NCBI RefSeq assembly: GCF_000350085.1
Contig: NZ_CAUM01000017.1
Span: 1-64,000 of the forward strand
DNA from: Mesorhizobium metallidurans STM 2683
Lineage (GTDB): Bacteria; Pseudomonadota; Alphaproteobacteria; Rhizobiales; Rhizobiaceae
Length of the DNA: 64,000 bases
Direction of reading: 5' to 3'
Made by a program: the position numbers and the translations under genes. Positions 56,738 to 64,000 of the stretch are shown one piece after another; the first letter of the stretch is position 1; each line of letters starts with the position of its first letter. Below the pieces are notes generated by a model that saw only the letters and a program-made list of their open reading frames with translations, ran no database searches and was not told the origin of the DNA.

Positions 56738-57529
56738 TTAAGACCGATGAACCGGCGAGTCCAGTCGCATCGGCAGGCCGGCTCTGGCCATATGCGCCTT
56801 GGCTTCGGCGATGGAGTAGGTGCCGAAATGGAAGATCGACGCCGCCAGCACTGCACCTGCGTGGCCGTCGCGAATGCCCTCGACCAGGTGATCGAGCGTG
56901 CCGACGCCACCGGAAGCGATGACCGGCGCGCGCACCGCGTCGGCCACCGCGCGGGTCAGCGCGATGTCGTAGCCGGCCTTGGTGCCGTCGCGGTCCATCG
57001 ACGTCAGCAGGATCTCGCCGGCGCCGCGTTCGACCATCCGCCGAGCGAAGTCGACCGCGTCGATGCCGGTCTTTTCGCGGCCGCCATGGGTAAAGATCTC
57101 CCAGCGGTCGGCCTCGCCCTTGCCGGAAACCTTCTTGGCGTCGATGGCGACGACGATGCACTGGTTGCCGAACTTGTCGGCCGCCTCGGTGACGAAATCC
57201 GGGTTCTTCACCGCCGCCGTGTTGATCGACACCTTGTCGGCGCCGGCCAGCAGCAGCTTCCTGATGTCGGCGACCTGGCGAACGCCGCCGCCGACCGTCA
57301 GCGGCATGAAGCATTGCTCTGCGGTGCGGGCGACGACATCGAAGATGGTTTCGCGATTGTCGGATGAAGCGGTGATGTCGAGAAAGCAGAGCTCGTCGGC
57401 GCCGGCGGCGTCATAGGCCTTGGCCGCCTCGACCGGATCGCCGGCATCGACCAGGTCGACGAAATTGACGCCCTTGACGACGCGCCCGTTCTTGACGTCG
57501 AGACAGGGAATGACACGGGCCTTCAGCAT
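56738..57529 (-). CDS. hisF: Imidazole glycerol phosphate synthase subunit HisF
   Basis: The 263-residue cyclase subunit, which uses ammonia from HisH. The barrel starts [20 protein letters not shown], with catalytic Asp residues there and in [30 protein letters not shown] is the phosphate site. The frame is open upstream, but the family start is ATG 57529. This ATG lies in the downstream copy of a 59-bp perfect tandem duplication that separates it from the arginase-like gene it would otherwise overlap. Confidence 0.97.
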   Translation of the reverse strand: MLKARVIPCLDVKNGRVVKGVNFVDLVDAGDPVEAAKAYDAAGADELCFLDITASSDNRETIFDVVARTAEQCFMPLTVGGGVRQVADIRKLLLAGADKVSINTAAVKNPDFVTEAADKFGNQCIVVAIDAKKVSGKGEADRWEIFTHGGREKTGIDAVDFARRMVERGAGEILLTSMDRDGTKAGYDIALTRAVADAVRAPVIASGGVGTLDHLVEGIRDGHAGAVLAASIFHFGTYSIAEAKAHMARAGLPMRLDSPVHRS

Positions 57530-57626
57530 CAGCGGCTCTCCACCGTGGCGAGCAGATCGGTGAGCAAAATGACACGGGCCTTCAGCATCAGCGGCTCTCC
57601 ACCGTGGCGAGCAGATCGGTGAGCAA
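57509..57626. repeat. 59-bp perfect tandem duplication at the hisF start
   Basis: 57509-57567 and 57568-57626 are identical over 59 bp. Each copy holds the last codons of the arginase-like gene (ending ESR-stop), the overlapping TGATG and the first seven codons of hisF. On the minus strand the upstream copy therefore begins a new 19-codon ORF. Confidence 0.95.
57529..57588 (-). CDS. 19-codon relay ORF created by the duplication
   Basis: On the minus strand an ATG at 57588 overlaps the stop of the arginase-like gene (TGATG). It encodes [19 protein letters not shown] and stops at TGA, which overlaps the real hisF ATG in the same TGATG manner. It joins the hisF N-terminus to the tail of the arginase-like protein. 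It is probably not a functional peptide, but it could preserve translational coupling to hisF. Confidence 0.5.
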   Translation of the reverse strand: MLKARVILLTDLLATVESR

Positions 57627-58424
57627 TTGGCCGACCAGTGGCGGCACGTCCTCCTGTGCGTCGAATGCCGGGTCATAGGCCGAAATGGTGATGCCGACGA
57701 CGGGCAGCAACCGGGCCATGTCGCAGACCGCCTGGCGCAACTCCGCAGGGGCAGGGCCGCCCGGATGCGCGTAACGGTTGGCCTGCAATTCTTCGGGGTT
57801 GTGGACATCGAGATCGAGATGCATATGCACTCGGGCCGCGCCAACGGTCTTTAGCCGTTCAGCGGCCTTGGCCACGCCCGGGCATTCCGTTCGAATGACC
57901 GGCAGCGTCGCCAGCAGTTCAGTCTCCGCAGGGTCGAGATCGCGGGCATTGATGAGCACGCAGCGCGAAGGATCGATCGCATGGAAGTCGGGAATCGCCG
58001 ACGCCATCGGCCGCCAGCAGAGCCCCAGAACGGCGGCCAGCGCCATGCCGTCGAGAAAGCCGTATATCGATGTCTCGGGCGTGTTGAGGTCGCCATGCTG
58101 GTCGGCCCAGACGATCGCATCGGCCTCCTCGCCGGCGACCGCACCGGCGCTGGTCAGGCAGTTGCCTGCAAGAACGATCGGGAACCGTCCATTGTCGCGG
58201 GCAGCCCGAACTTCGGTTGCAACGGCATTACAGACTGCGAAGCCCGTTGCAATTTCGCGCTCCTGCGCGTCGCCGACCTTGCCTATATCCTTGACAGCGA
58301 TGTCGTGACCGGCCAGCGTCATGGCTTCGATCAGCCCGCCTGATATCAGCGCATCTGGCCCCTGGCCGCAGCCGCCGTGAAAGTGGCCGCTGTCATAGGG
58401 CGCGAGGATGATCGAGAGTTTCAT
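57588..58424 (-). CDS. Arginase/agmatinase family protein with altered metal site
   Basis: A 278-residue ureohydrolase-fold protein within the his operon. The DxHxD motif is intact ([10 protein letters not shown]108-H110-D112), as is the DxD pair ([10 protein letters not shown]204 and D206). The first metal ligand, His in the usual GGDHS, is replaced by Cys (C89, LAGNCLTS), and the C-terminal Glu of the substrate pocket seems absent (ISAYDPAFD). The substrate is unknown and may not be arginine. It overlaps hisA by 4 nt and is followed by the duplication before hisF. Confidence 0.82.
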   Translation of the reverse strand: MKLSIILAPYDSGHFHGGCGQGPDALISGGLIEAMTLAGHDIAVKDIGKVGDAQEREIATGFAVCNAVATEVRAARDNGRFPIVLAGNCLTSAGAVAGEEADAIVWADQHGDLNTPETSIYGFLDGMALAAVLGLCWRPMASAIPDFHAIDPSRCVLINARDLDPAETELLATLPVIRTECPGVAKAAERLKTVGAARVHMHLDLDVHNPEELQANRYAHPGGPAPAELRQAVCDMARLLPVVGITISAYDPAFDAQEDVPPLVGQLLTDLLATVESR

Positions 58425-59170
58425 CGCGCCCTCGCCTTCTCCGGTCCAGACGTCAGGATCGCCAGCGCCTCGGCCGGATCGATGCGCCCGTCATAGAGGG
58501 CGCGGCCCGAGATGGCGCCTTCGAGTTTGCGCGCATCCGGCATGGTCATGCGCACGATGTCGGCGATCGAGGCGAGGCCTCCCGAGGCAATCACCGGGAT
58601 CGACACCGCGTCGGCGAGATCGATGGTGGCGTCCCAGTTGATGCCGGTCAAAACGCCATCGCGGTCGATGTCGGTGTAGATGATGGCAGCAACGCCGGCG
58701 CCTTCGAATTTTCTGGCCAGTTCGATGACGCCCAGGCTCGAGGCCTCGGCCCAGCCCTCGACCGCCACCTTGCCTCCCTTGGCGTCGATGCCGACGGCGA
58801 TCTTGCCCGGAAAGGCCTTGCAGGCCTGCCTGACCAGATCGGGATCGCGCACCGCCACAGTGCCGAGGATGACGCGGGCAAGCCCGCGGTCGAGCCAGTC
58901 CTCGATCTGCTCCAGCGTGCGGATGCCGCCGCCGAGTTGGACCGGGTTCCTGGTCGCCTTGAGGATGGCGCCGACCGCCGCGCTGTTGACGCTCTGGCCC
59001 TTGAAGGCGCCGTTAAGGTCGACGACGTGCAGCCATTTGAAGCCCTGCTCTTCAAAGGCTCGGGCCTGTGCCGCCGGATCGTCATTGTAGATGGTCGCGG
59101 TCGCCATATCGCCGTGCTTCAGGCGCACGCACTTGCCGTCTTTGAGGTCGATGGCCGGAAACAGGATCAC
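58421..59170 (-). CDS. hisA: HisA isomerase (ProFAR isomerase)
   Basis: The 249-residue TIM-barrel enzyme of the fourth step of histidine synthesis. It starts [20 protein letters not shown] with the catalytic Asp, and contains [16 protein letters not shown] and the second Asp in [15 protein letters not shown]. Length is normal. It overlaps the arginase-like gene (4 nt) and begins 2 nt after a DUF1330 gene. Confidence 0.97.
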   Translation of the reverse strand: MILFPAIDLKDGKCVRLKHGDMATATIYNDDPAAQARAFEEQGFKWLHVVDLNGAFKGQSVNSAAVGAILKATRNPVQLGGGIRTLEQIEDWLDRGLARVILGTVAVRDPDLVRQACKAFPGKIAVGIDAKGGKVAVEGWAEASSLGVIELARKFEGAGVAAIIYTDIDRDGVLTGINWDATIDLADAVSIPVIASGGLASIADIVRMTMPDARKLEGAISGRALYDGRIDPAEALAILTSGPEKARAR

Positions 59171-59172
59171 TT

Positions 59173-59463
59173 TCAGGCGCCCTCGACGATCGCGAAATGG
59201 CCGGTCGAAGACGCAACGCGGTTCTGCAGCGCCGTCTGGTAGGCCGGAGACCGGTAACAGCTCAGAGCCGTCTCATAGGAATCGAACTCGACCACGACAT
59301 GCCTGTCAAAATCCGATCCCTCGGGGTTCGTGACCTGTCCGCCGCGCACGAGATAGCGGCCGCCGAAGCGCGAGACGGCATCGCCAATGGCGTCACGATA
59401 GCGCTGGTAGCCCTCCGGATCGGTCACCGTGAGCATCACCAGCCAATAGCCCTTCTTGCTCAT
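59173..59463 (-). CDS. DUF1330 domain-containing protein
   Basis: A 96-residue DUF1330 protein with a dimeric alpha-beta barrel fold expected from the family. It has [20 protein letters not shown] and [22 protein letters not shown]. The function is unknown. It lies between hisH and hisA with gaps of only a few bases, so it is translated with the his genes. Confidence 0.9.
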   Translation of the reverse strand: MSKKGYWLVMLTVTDPEGYQRYRDAIGDAVSRFGGRYLVRGGQVTNPEGSDFDRHVVVEFDSYETALSCYRSPAYQTALQNRVASSTGHFAIVEGA

Positions 59464-59470
59464 GATTCTC

Positions 59471-60121
59471 TCAAGGCCTCCAGCGCAGGAAATTGGTGAT
59501 CAGCGCCAGGCCCAGCGCCTGGCTCTTTTCGGGATGGAATTGCGTGCCCACAAGATTGTCGCGGGCAACGGTGGCCGTCACCGCGCCGCCATAGTCGGCG
59601 GTCGCCAGAACCTCATCCGGCTTCGTCGCATCGAGGTGGTAGGAATGCACGAAATAGGCGTGCAATCCCTTGGCTCCGGTCGCAATGCCGGAAAACAACG
59701 GATGCTTGCGCCTGAGCTCGATCGTGTTCCAGCCGATCTGCGGAATCTTGAGCGCCGGATCGGCGGGTGTGATTTCCTTGACGTCGCCGGCGATCCAGCC
59801 GAAGCCTTTGGTCACCGTCTTTTCCAGACCACGCTCCGACATCAGCTGCATGCCGACGCAGATGCCGAGAAACGGCCGTCCCTTGGCGATCGCGACCTCT
59901 TCCACCGCGTCCCACATGCCCTCGACGGCGCGCAAGCCGGCCGCGCAATCGGCATAGGCGCCGACACCGGGCAGCACGATGCGGTCGGCGGCGCGGACGC
60001 GTTCGGCATCGGCGGTCAGGTCGATGGTCGCGGCGATGCCGGCTTCGTGCGCGGCGCGCTCGAAGGCCTTGGTGGCCGAGCGCAGATTGCCCGAGCCGTA
60101 GTCGATGATGGCAACCCGCAT
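59471..60121 (-). CDS. hisH: Imidazole glycerol phosphate synthase subunit HisH
   Basis: The 216-residue glutaminase partner of HisF. The nucleophile Cys is in [16 protein letters not shown], and the His-Glu pair is in [10 protein letters not shown]. The start [18 protein letters not shown] is typical. It lies 1 nt after the DUF2628 gene and 7 nt before the DUF1330 gene. Confidence 0.97.
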   Translation of the reverse strand: MRVAIIDYGSGNLRSATKAFERAAHEAGIAATIDLTADAERVRAADRIVLPGVGAYADCAAGLRAVEGMWDAVEEVAIAKGRPFLGICVGMQLMSERGLEKTVTKGFGWIAGDVKEITPADPALKIPQIGWNTIELRRKHPLFSGIATGAKGLHAYFVHSYHLDATKPDEVLATADYGGAVTATVARDNLVGTQFHPEKSQALGLALITNFLRWRP

Positions 60122-60122
60122 G

Positions 60123-60593
60123 TCAGGGCTTTCCCGGAATGTGGGTCAATCCCAGCGTCATGCCAGTCTGCGCCGGCCGGGCATAGGCGGCGTCCGGAAC
60201 GATGCGCGGCGTAGGCGCCAGTTGGTCGGGTCGAGCGTCGGCTTCCAGCGCATAGCGCGTGTCGGCGTCGTCGAGCCTGTCGGCCTCGACGACGCCCCAT
60301 TCATGCCAGCCACGGCGGCGCAGTGCTGCAATCCGCAAGGCCGCCCCCTCCAGCCCGACATAGAGCGATACGAGCAGCGACAAAAGCGATCCGGGCAGCC
60401 CGAGGCTCAGTTTTTCGGCAAGCATCGAAAGAGCTGCCATGGCGACAAAAGCCAGGGCCGCTTCTATCCACAAGCGATGCCAGGCGAGCCACAGCGGCGG
60501 CACCAGGAAGCCGAGCCAGGAAAAGCCGTCCCGGACAAAGGTCGTATCGGCCTTTTCGCCGCTCGGCGGTTCCATCACGACATAGATGGCCAT
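60123..60593 (-). CDS. DUF2628 domain-containing membrane protein
   Basis: A 156-residue protein of the DUF2628 type with the opening [10 protein letters not shown], then [20 protein letters not shown] and two or three hydrophobic helices ([33 protein letters not shown]). The role is unknown; it occurs in this place in rhizobial his operons. It is 4 nt from hisB and 1 nt from hisH. Confidence 0.88.
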   Translation of the reverse strand: MAIYVVMEPPSGEKADTTFVRDGFSWLGFLVPPLWLAWHRLWIEAALAFVAMAALSMLAEKLSLGLPGSLLSLLVSLYVGLEGAALRIAALRRRGWHEWGVVEADRLDDADTRYALEADARPDQLAPTPRIVPDAAYARPAQTGMTLGLTHIPGKP

Positions 60594-60597
60594 CAGC

Positions 60598-61197
60598 CTA
60601 TCCCTTCAGAGACCCCTTGGTGGAAGGAACCGCGTCGGGCTGGCGCGGGTCAGGTTCAAGGGCTGCCCGCAAAACGCGGGCCACCGCCTTGAAGCAGGTC
60701 TCGGCAATGTGGTGATTGTTGGCGCCATAGTGGTTGGTGACATGCAGTGTGATGCCGGCATTCTGCGCCAGCGCCTGGAAGAACTCGCGCACCAGCTCGG
60801 TGTCGAACGTGCCGATCTTCGGCGACGAGAAGGAGACGTTCCAGACCAGGAAAGGGCGGCCGGAGACATCGATGGCGGCCCGTGTCAGCGTCTCGTCCAT
60901 GGCGAGATCGATCGAGGCATAGCGCATGATGCCGCGCCGCTCGCCCAGCGCCTTGGCCAGCGCCTGGCCGAGCGCGATACCCGTGTCCTCGACCGTGTGG
61001 TGATCGTCGATATGCAGGTCGCCCCTGGCCTTGACCGTCATGTCGATCAGCGAGTGGCGCGACAACTGGTCCAGCATGTGGTCGAAGAAGCCGACGCCCG
61101 TCGCGATATCGGACTTGCCCGAGCCGTCGACATGGACCGATACGGAAATATCGGTTTCCTTGGTCTTGCGGCTTATCTCGGCGGAACGGGGCGCCAT
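60598..61197 (-). CDS. hisB: Imidazoleglycerol-phosphate dehydratase
   Basis: The 199-residue monofunctional HisB. Metal-binding His motifs are clear: [36 protein letters not shown] and [24 protein letters not shown] lies before ATG 61197; the frame is open a little further. First gene of the his operon, divergent from hslV across 225 bp in which I find no other gene. Confidence 0.97.
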   Translation of the reverse strand: MAPRSAEISRKTKETDISVSVHVDGSGKSDIATGVGFFDHMLDQLSRHSLIDMTVKARGDLHIDDHHTVEDTGIALGQALAKALGERRGIMRYASIDLAMDETLTRAAIDVSGRPFLVWNVSFSSPKIGTFDTELVREFFQALAQNAGITLHVTNHYGANNHHIAETCFKAVARVLRAALEPDPRQPDAVPSTKGSLKG

Positions 61198-61422
61198 GAT
61201 CTTGTCCTTGTCCCAGGTTTGCACACTCTGGAGCTCAACCTGCTTGAAAACGAAAGCCTTCTAGCAGCATGATCCGGCGATTGCCAGTTGCCATGCGGGG
61301 CGGTAAGGCGCCTTGCGGATGGCCGGTTTGCAATCGTTCACCCCATGCATACATATGGCCAATCAAAGTCACTCGTACCGTGCCAATCGCCTTTGAAGGG
61401 ATGGCGCGAATCGGAGCAGCAC

Positions 61423-61974
61423 ATGTCAAATGAACTGACCATGCACGCCACGACCATCGTAACGGTGCGCAAGGGCAGCAAGGTGGTCATCGCCGGCGAC
61501 GGCCAGGTCAGCCTTGGCCAGACCATCATGAAGGGCAATGCCAGGAAAGTGCGCCGCATCGGCAAGGGCGGCAATGTCATTGCCGGCTTCGCCGGCGCCA
61601 CCGCCGACGCCTTCACCCTTCTGGAGCGGCTGGAAGCCAAGCTCGAACAATATCCGGACCAGTTGACGCGCGCCTGCGTCGAGCTCGCCAAGGACTGGCG
61701 CACCGACCGCTATCTGCGCCGGCTGGAAGCGATGATGCTGGTTGCCGACAAGTCGGTTTCGCTGGCACTGACCGGCACCGGCGACGTGCTGGAACCCGAA
61801 TATGGCGTCATGGCCATTGGATCGGGCGGCAATTATGCGCTGGCGGCTGCGCGCGCGCTGATGGATAGCGACAAGGATGCCGAGGAGATCGCCCGCAAGG
61901 CGATGCAGATCGCGTCCGATATCTGCGTCTACACCAACAACAATTTTGTTGTCGAAACGCTCGATGCCGCCTGA
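61423..61974 (+). CDS. hslV: ATP-dependent protease subunit HslV
   Basis: The 183-residue proteolytic subunit of HslUV. The mature N-terminus [21 protein letters not shown] follows a short propeptide (MSNELTMHA), so the catalytic Thr would be residue 10. [21 protein letters not shown] and [17 protein letters not shown] are typical. ATG 61441 could also be a start. It overlaps the GNAT gene by 11 nt. Confidence 0.97.
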   Translation: MSNELTMHATTIVTVRKGSKVVIAGDGQVSLGQTIMKGNARKVRRIGKGGNVIAGFAGATADAFTLLERLEAKLEQYPDQLTRACVELAKDWRTDRYLRRLEAMMLVADKSVSLALTGTGDVLEPEYGVMAIGSGGNYALAAARALMDSDKDAEEIARKAMQIASDICVYTNNNFVVETLDAA

Positions 61975-62476
61975 GGCGATTCTGCACTACGATTTTCGGC
62001 CGGTGACCGAGAAGGACCTGCCGATGATCGCCGGCTGGCTGGCCGAGCCGCATGTCGCGGAATGGTGGGATGATCCGGAAAAAGAGATCGCCGATATCCG
62101 TGAGCATATCGATAGCATTTCCGTCGAGCCGTTGATCATCGAACTCGACGGCAGGCCGATCGGCTATCTGCAGAGCTACGATCCGCATCTGGAGGACGGC
62201 CATCCCTATAGCGACCAGCCGTTCGGCACGCTCGGCATCGACCTGTCGATCGGCAGGCCGGAGCTTGTCGGACGCGGTCACGGCTCGGCCATTGTGCGGC
62301 AATTCGCCGAACAGCTCTTCGAGGAGGGCGCGCCGCGTGTCATCATCGACCCGGATCCCGCCAATGCACGGGCCATTCGCGCCTATGAAAAAGCCGGATT
62401 CCGGGCGATAGATCGGCGGCAATCGGAATATGGCGACGTCGTGCTGATGGCGATTGACGCCGAAGAGGGGCAATAG
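61964..62476 (+). CDS. GNAT family acetyltransferase
   Basis: A 170-residue GNAT protein of the aminoglycoside 6'-acetyltransferase/RimJ-like group. It has [20 protein letters not shown], the AcCoA loop [12 protein letters not shown] and the C-terminal [13 protein letters not shown]. Resistance is not implied; many rhizobia carry this gene between hslV and hslU. It starts inside the end of hslV (ATG 61964). Confidence 0.9.
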   Translation: MPPEAILHYDFRPVTEKDLPMIAGWLAEPHVAEWWDDPEKEIADIREHIDSISVEPLIIELDGRPIGYLQSYDPHLEDGHPYSDQPFGTLGIDLSIGRPELVGRGHGSAIVRQFAEQLFEEGAPRVIIDPDPANARAIRAYEKAGFRAIDRRQSEYGDVVLMAIDAEEGQ

Positions 62477-62480
62477 CAGC

Positions 62481-63080
62481 ATGGGCACATCCGACGCCGA
62501 CAAGACCCTGTCGGCCTATGAAGACAGTTGGCGGATGGGGCTTCTGCTTGCGCTGGCGCTGGTCATCTTTCAGGCCGGTGTCCTCTACGGCATGGGCCAT
62601 CCGCCGATCTGCACCTGCGGTTATGTGAAACTCTGGCATGGGGTGGTGCAGAGCTCGGAGAATTCCCAGCATATTTCCGACTGGTACACGCCCTCGCACA
62701 TCATCCACGGCTTCCTGTTCTATGCGCTGGCGAAGTTTCTGTTCCCGCGCTCGCCGATCGGACTGCGGCTGGCCTTCGCGGTGGCCATAGAGGGCGGCTG
62801 GGAACTGCTGGAGAACAGCCCGTTCATCATCGAGCGCTATCGCGCCGGCACGATTTCGCTCGATTACTATGGCGACAGCATCATCAATTCGGTGTCGGAC
62901 ACGCTGGCCATGGTGCTGGGATTTGTGATGGCGCGAAGGCTTCCTATATGGGTGATCGTCAGCCTCGCCCTGATCTTCGAACTGGGCACCGGCTACTTCA
63001 TCCGGGACAATCTGACGCTCAACGTGATCATGCTGCTGCATCCGTTCGAGGTCATCAAGCAGTGGCAAAGTGGAATTTGA
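62481..63080 (+). CDS. DUF2585 (UPF0314) membrane protein
   Basis: A 199-residue integral membrane protein of the alphaproteobacterial DUF2585/UPF0314 family. It has hydrophobic helices near residues 20-38, 70-90, 130-150 and 160-178, and the family words [15 protein letters not shown] and [15 protein letters not shown]. The role is unknown. It begins 4 nt after the GNAT gene and 5 nt before hslU, so it belongs to the hsl operon. Confidence 0.9.
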   Translation: MGTSDADKTLSAYEDSWRMGLLLALALVIFQAGVLYGMGHPPICTCGYVKLWHGVVQSSENSQHISDWYTPSHIIHGFLFYALAKFLFPRSPIGLRLAFAVAIEGGWELLENSPFIIERYRAGTISLDYYGDSIINSVSDTLAMVLGFVMARRLPIWVIVSLALIFELGTGYFIRDNLTLNVIMLLHPFEVIKQWQSGI

Positions 63081-63085
63081 GTGAT

Positions 63086-64000
63086 ATGAGCACATTTTCT
63101 CCCCGCGAAATCGTTTCGGAACTAGACCGTTTCATCATCGGCCAGAAGGACGCCAAGCGCGCCGTGGCCATCGCCTTGCGCAATCGCTGGCGCCGCCAGC
63201 AGCTTCAAGGCCAGATGCGCGAAGAGGTGATGCCGAAGAACATCCTGATGATCGGGCCGACCGGCGTCGGCAAGACCGAGATTTCGCGCCGCCTGGCGCG
63301 GCTTGCCGGCGCGCCCTTCGTCAAGGTCGAGGCGACCAAATTCACCGAGGTCGGCTATGTCGGCCGCGACGTCGAGCAGATCATCCGCGACCTGGTCGAG
63401 ATCGCCATTGGCCTGGTGCGCGAAAAGATGCGCGAGGACGTCAAGGCGCGCGCGCATGTCAACGCCGAGGAACGGGTGCTGGAAGCGCTGGTCGGCAAGA
63501 CGGCGAGCCCGGCGACGCGCGACTCCTTCCGCAAGAAGCTGCGCGACGGCGAGCTCGACGACAAGGAGATCGAGATCGAGGTGGCCGATACCGGCAATGG
63601 CGGCATGCCAGGCTTCGAGATTCCCGGCATGCCGGGCGCCAATATCGGCGTGCTCAACATCAACGACATGCTGTCGAAGGCGATGGGCGGCAAGAAGACC
63701 AAGACGCGCAAGACGACGGTGAAGGAGTCCTACGCGCTGCTGGTCGGCGACGAGTCAGACAAATTGCTCGACCAGGACGAGGTGGTGCGCCGGGCGCTCG
63801 AATCGACCGAAAACGACGGCATCGTCTTCCTCGACGAGATCGACAAGATCGCCTCGCGCGAAGGCGGCATCGGCGCCGGCGTGTCGCGCGAAGGCGTGCA
63901 GCGCGACCTCTTGCCGCTGGTCGAAGGCACCACGGTGGCAACCAAGTATGGACCGGTGAAGACGGATCACATCCTGTTCATCGCATCGGGTGCGTTCCAT
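63086..64000 (+). CDS. hslU: HslU ATPase subunit, cut by the window end
   Basis: The first 305 residues of HslU, the AAA+ unfoldase of HslUV. It starts [19 protein letters not shown], with Walker [17 protein letters not shown], the pore-region [19 protein letters not shown], the I-domain, and Walker [16 protein letters not shown]. The reading frame is open to the last base and the rest lies beyond the window. Confidence 0.97.
   Translation, partial: MSTFSPREIVSELDRFIIGQKDAKRAVAIALRNRWRRQQLQGQMREEVMPKNILMIGPTGVGKTEISRRLARLAGAPFVKVEATKFTEVGYVGRDVEQIIRDLVEIAIGLVREKMREDVKARAHVNAEERVLEALVGKTASPATRDSFRKKLRDGELDDKEIEIEVADTGNGGMPGFEIPGMPGANIGVLNINDMLSKAMGGKKTKTRKTTVKESYALLVGDESDKLLDQDEVVRRALESTENDGIVFLDEIDKIASREGGIGAGVSREGVQRDLLPLVEGTTVATKYGPVKTDHILFIASGAFH

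Noticed and set aside
61243..61346. Heat-shock (RpoH) promoter for hslV
   Set aside because: CTTGAAA at 61243 and CCCCAT at 61341 occur, but no pair has acceptable spacing or a convincing alphaproteobacterial -10 box.

Overview
The window is GC-rich, densely coded chromosomal DNA from an alphaproteobacterium of the Hyphomicrobiales (Rhizobiales), most like Mesorhizobium or a close relative. This rests on several conserved rhizobial blocks: chvI-chvG-hprK-EIIA-HPr-ahcY-divL, divergent pckA, addB-addA-trxA, folC-accD-trpA-trpB-trpF, hisB-H-A-F-E-coaA and hslV-hslU. It also rests on many copies of a short palindromic intergenic repeat that ends in GATCATGC, which I know from rhizobial genomes. 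I see no rRNA, tRNA, CRISPR, phage or insertion sequence.

Region 1 (1-11.0 kb) is a catabolic island. A GlxA/CdhR-type regulator (partial, minus strand) diverges from a plus-strand operon: a BKACE-type 3-dehydrocarnitine cleavage enzyme, an HD-domain protein resembling diiron oxygenases, L-carnitine dehydrogenase, acyl-CoA dehydrogenase, ADP-forming acyl-CoA synthetase, a CaiD-like carnitinyl-CoA dehydratase and an HSL-type hydrolase. Together they can be read as a route from gamma-butyrobetaine or crotonobetaine through carnitine and dehydrocarnitine to glycine betaine. A KstD-like flavoprotein and a Gfo/Idh/MocA oxidoreductase follow on the minus strand.

Region 2 (11-15 kb) holds YceI plus cytochrome b561, a LysR/aldo-keto reductase divergent pair and a large hairpin repeat. 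Region 3 (14.5-21.3 kb, minus) is a translation block: infC (ATT start), an isoprenylcysteine methyltransferase-like gene, rpmI, rplT, pheS, a GFA-family gene, pheT and an NTP_transf_6 gene. The last four overlap by 4 nt each.

Region 4 (21.5-26.2 kb) carries an alpha/beta hydrolase, a BenE-type transporter, DUF2852, a YgjP-like metallopeptidase and a LysR regulator. Region 5 (26.4-31.8 kb, plus) is trpF-trpB-trpA-accD-folC. A RES/Xre toxin-antitoxin pair and a cupin gene sit between folC and trxA.

Region 6 (33-51 kb, minus) runs from chvI down to trxA: envelope stress signalling (ChvG/ChvI), the PTS regulatory branch (HprK, EIIA, HPr), AhcY, the DivL cell-cycle pseudokinase, a TsaE-kinase fusion with a MurU-like nucleotidyltransferase (peptidoglycan sugar recycling), AddB/AddA and thioredoxin. 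Region 7 (51.4-55.3 kb) has pckA, arfB, a Kbp-like LysM protein, alkB and gtrA. Region 8 (55.4-61.2 kb, minus) is the histidine operon with embedded arginase-like, DUF1330 and DUF2628 genes. Region 9 (61.4-64 kb) is hslV, a GNAT gene, DUF2585 and the start of hslU.

The points most worth a second look are: the HD oxygenase candidate in the carnitine operon; a 59-bp perfect tandem duplication that inserts a 19-codon relay ORF before hisF; a four-copy palindrome array between chvG and hprK; the GFA gene inside pheS-pheT; an arginase-family protein with a metal-ligand His changed to Cys; AccD without its zinc-ribbon cysteines; and repeats recruited as coding sequence, start codon or ribosome-binding site.
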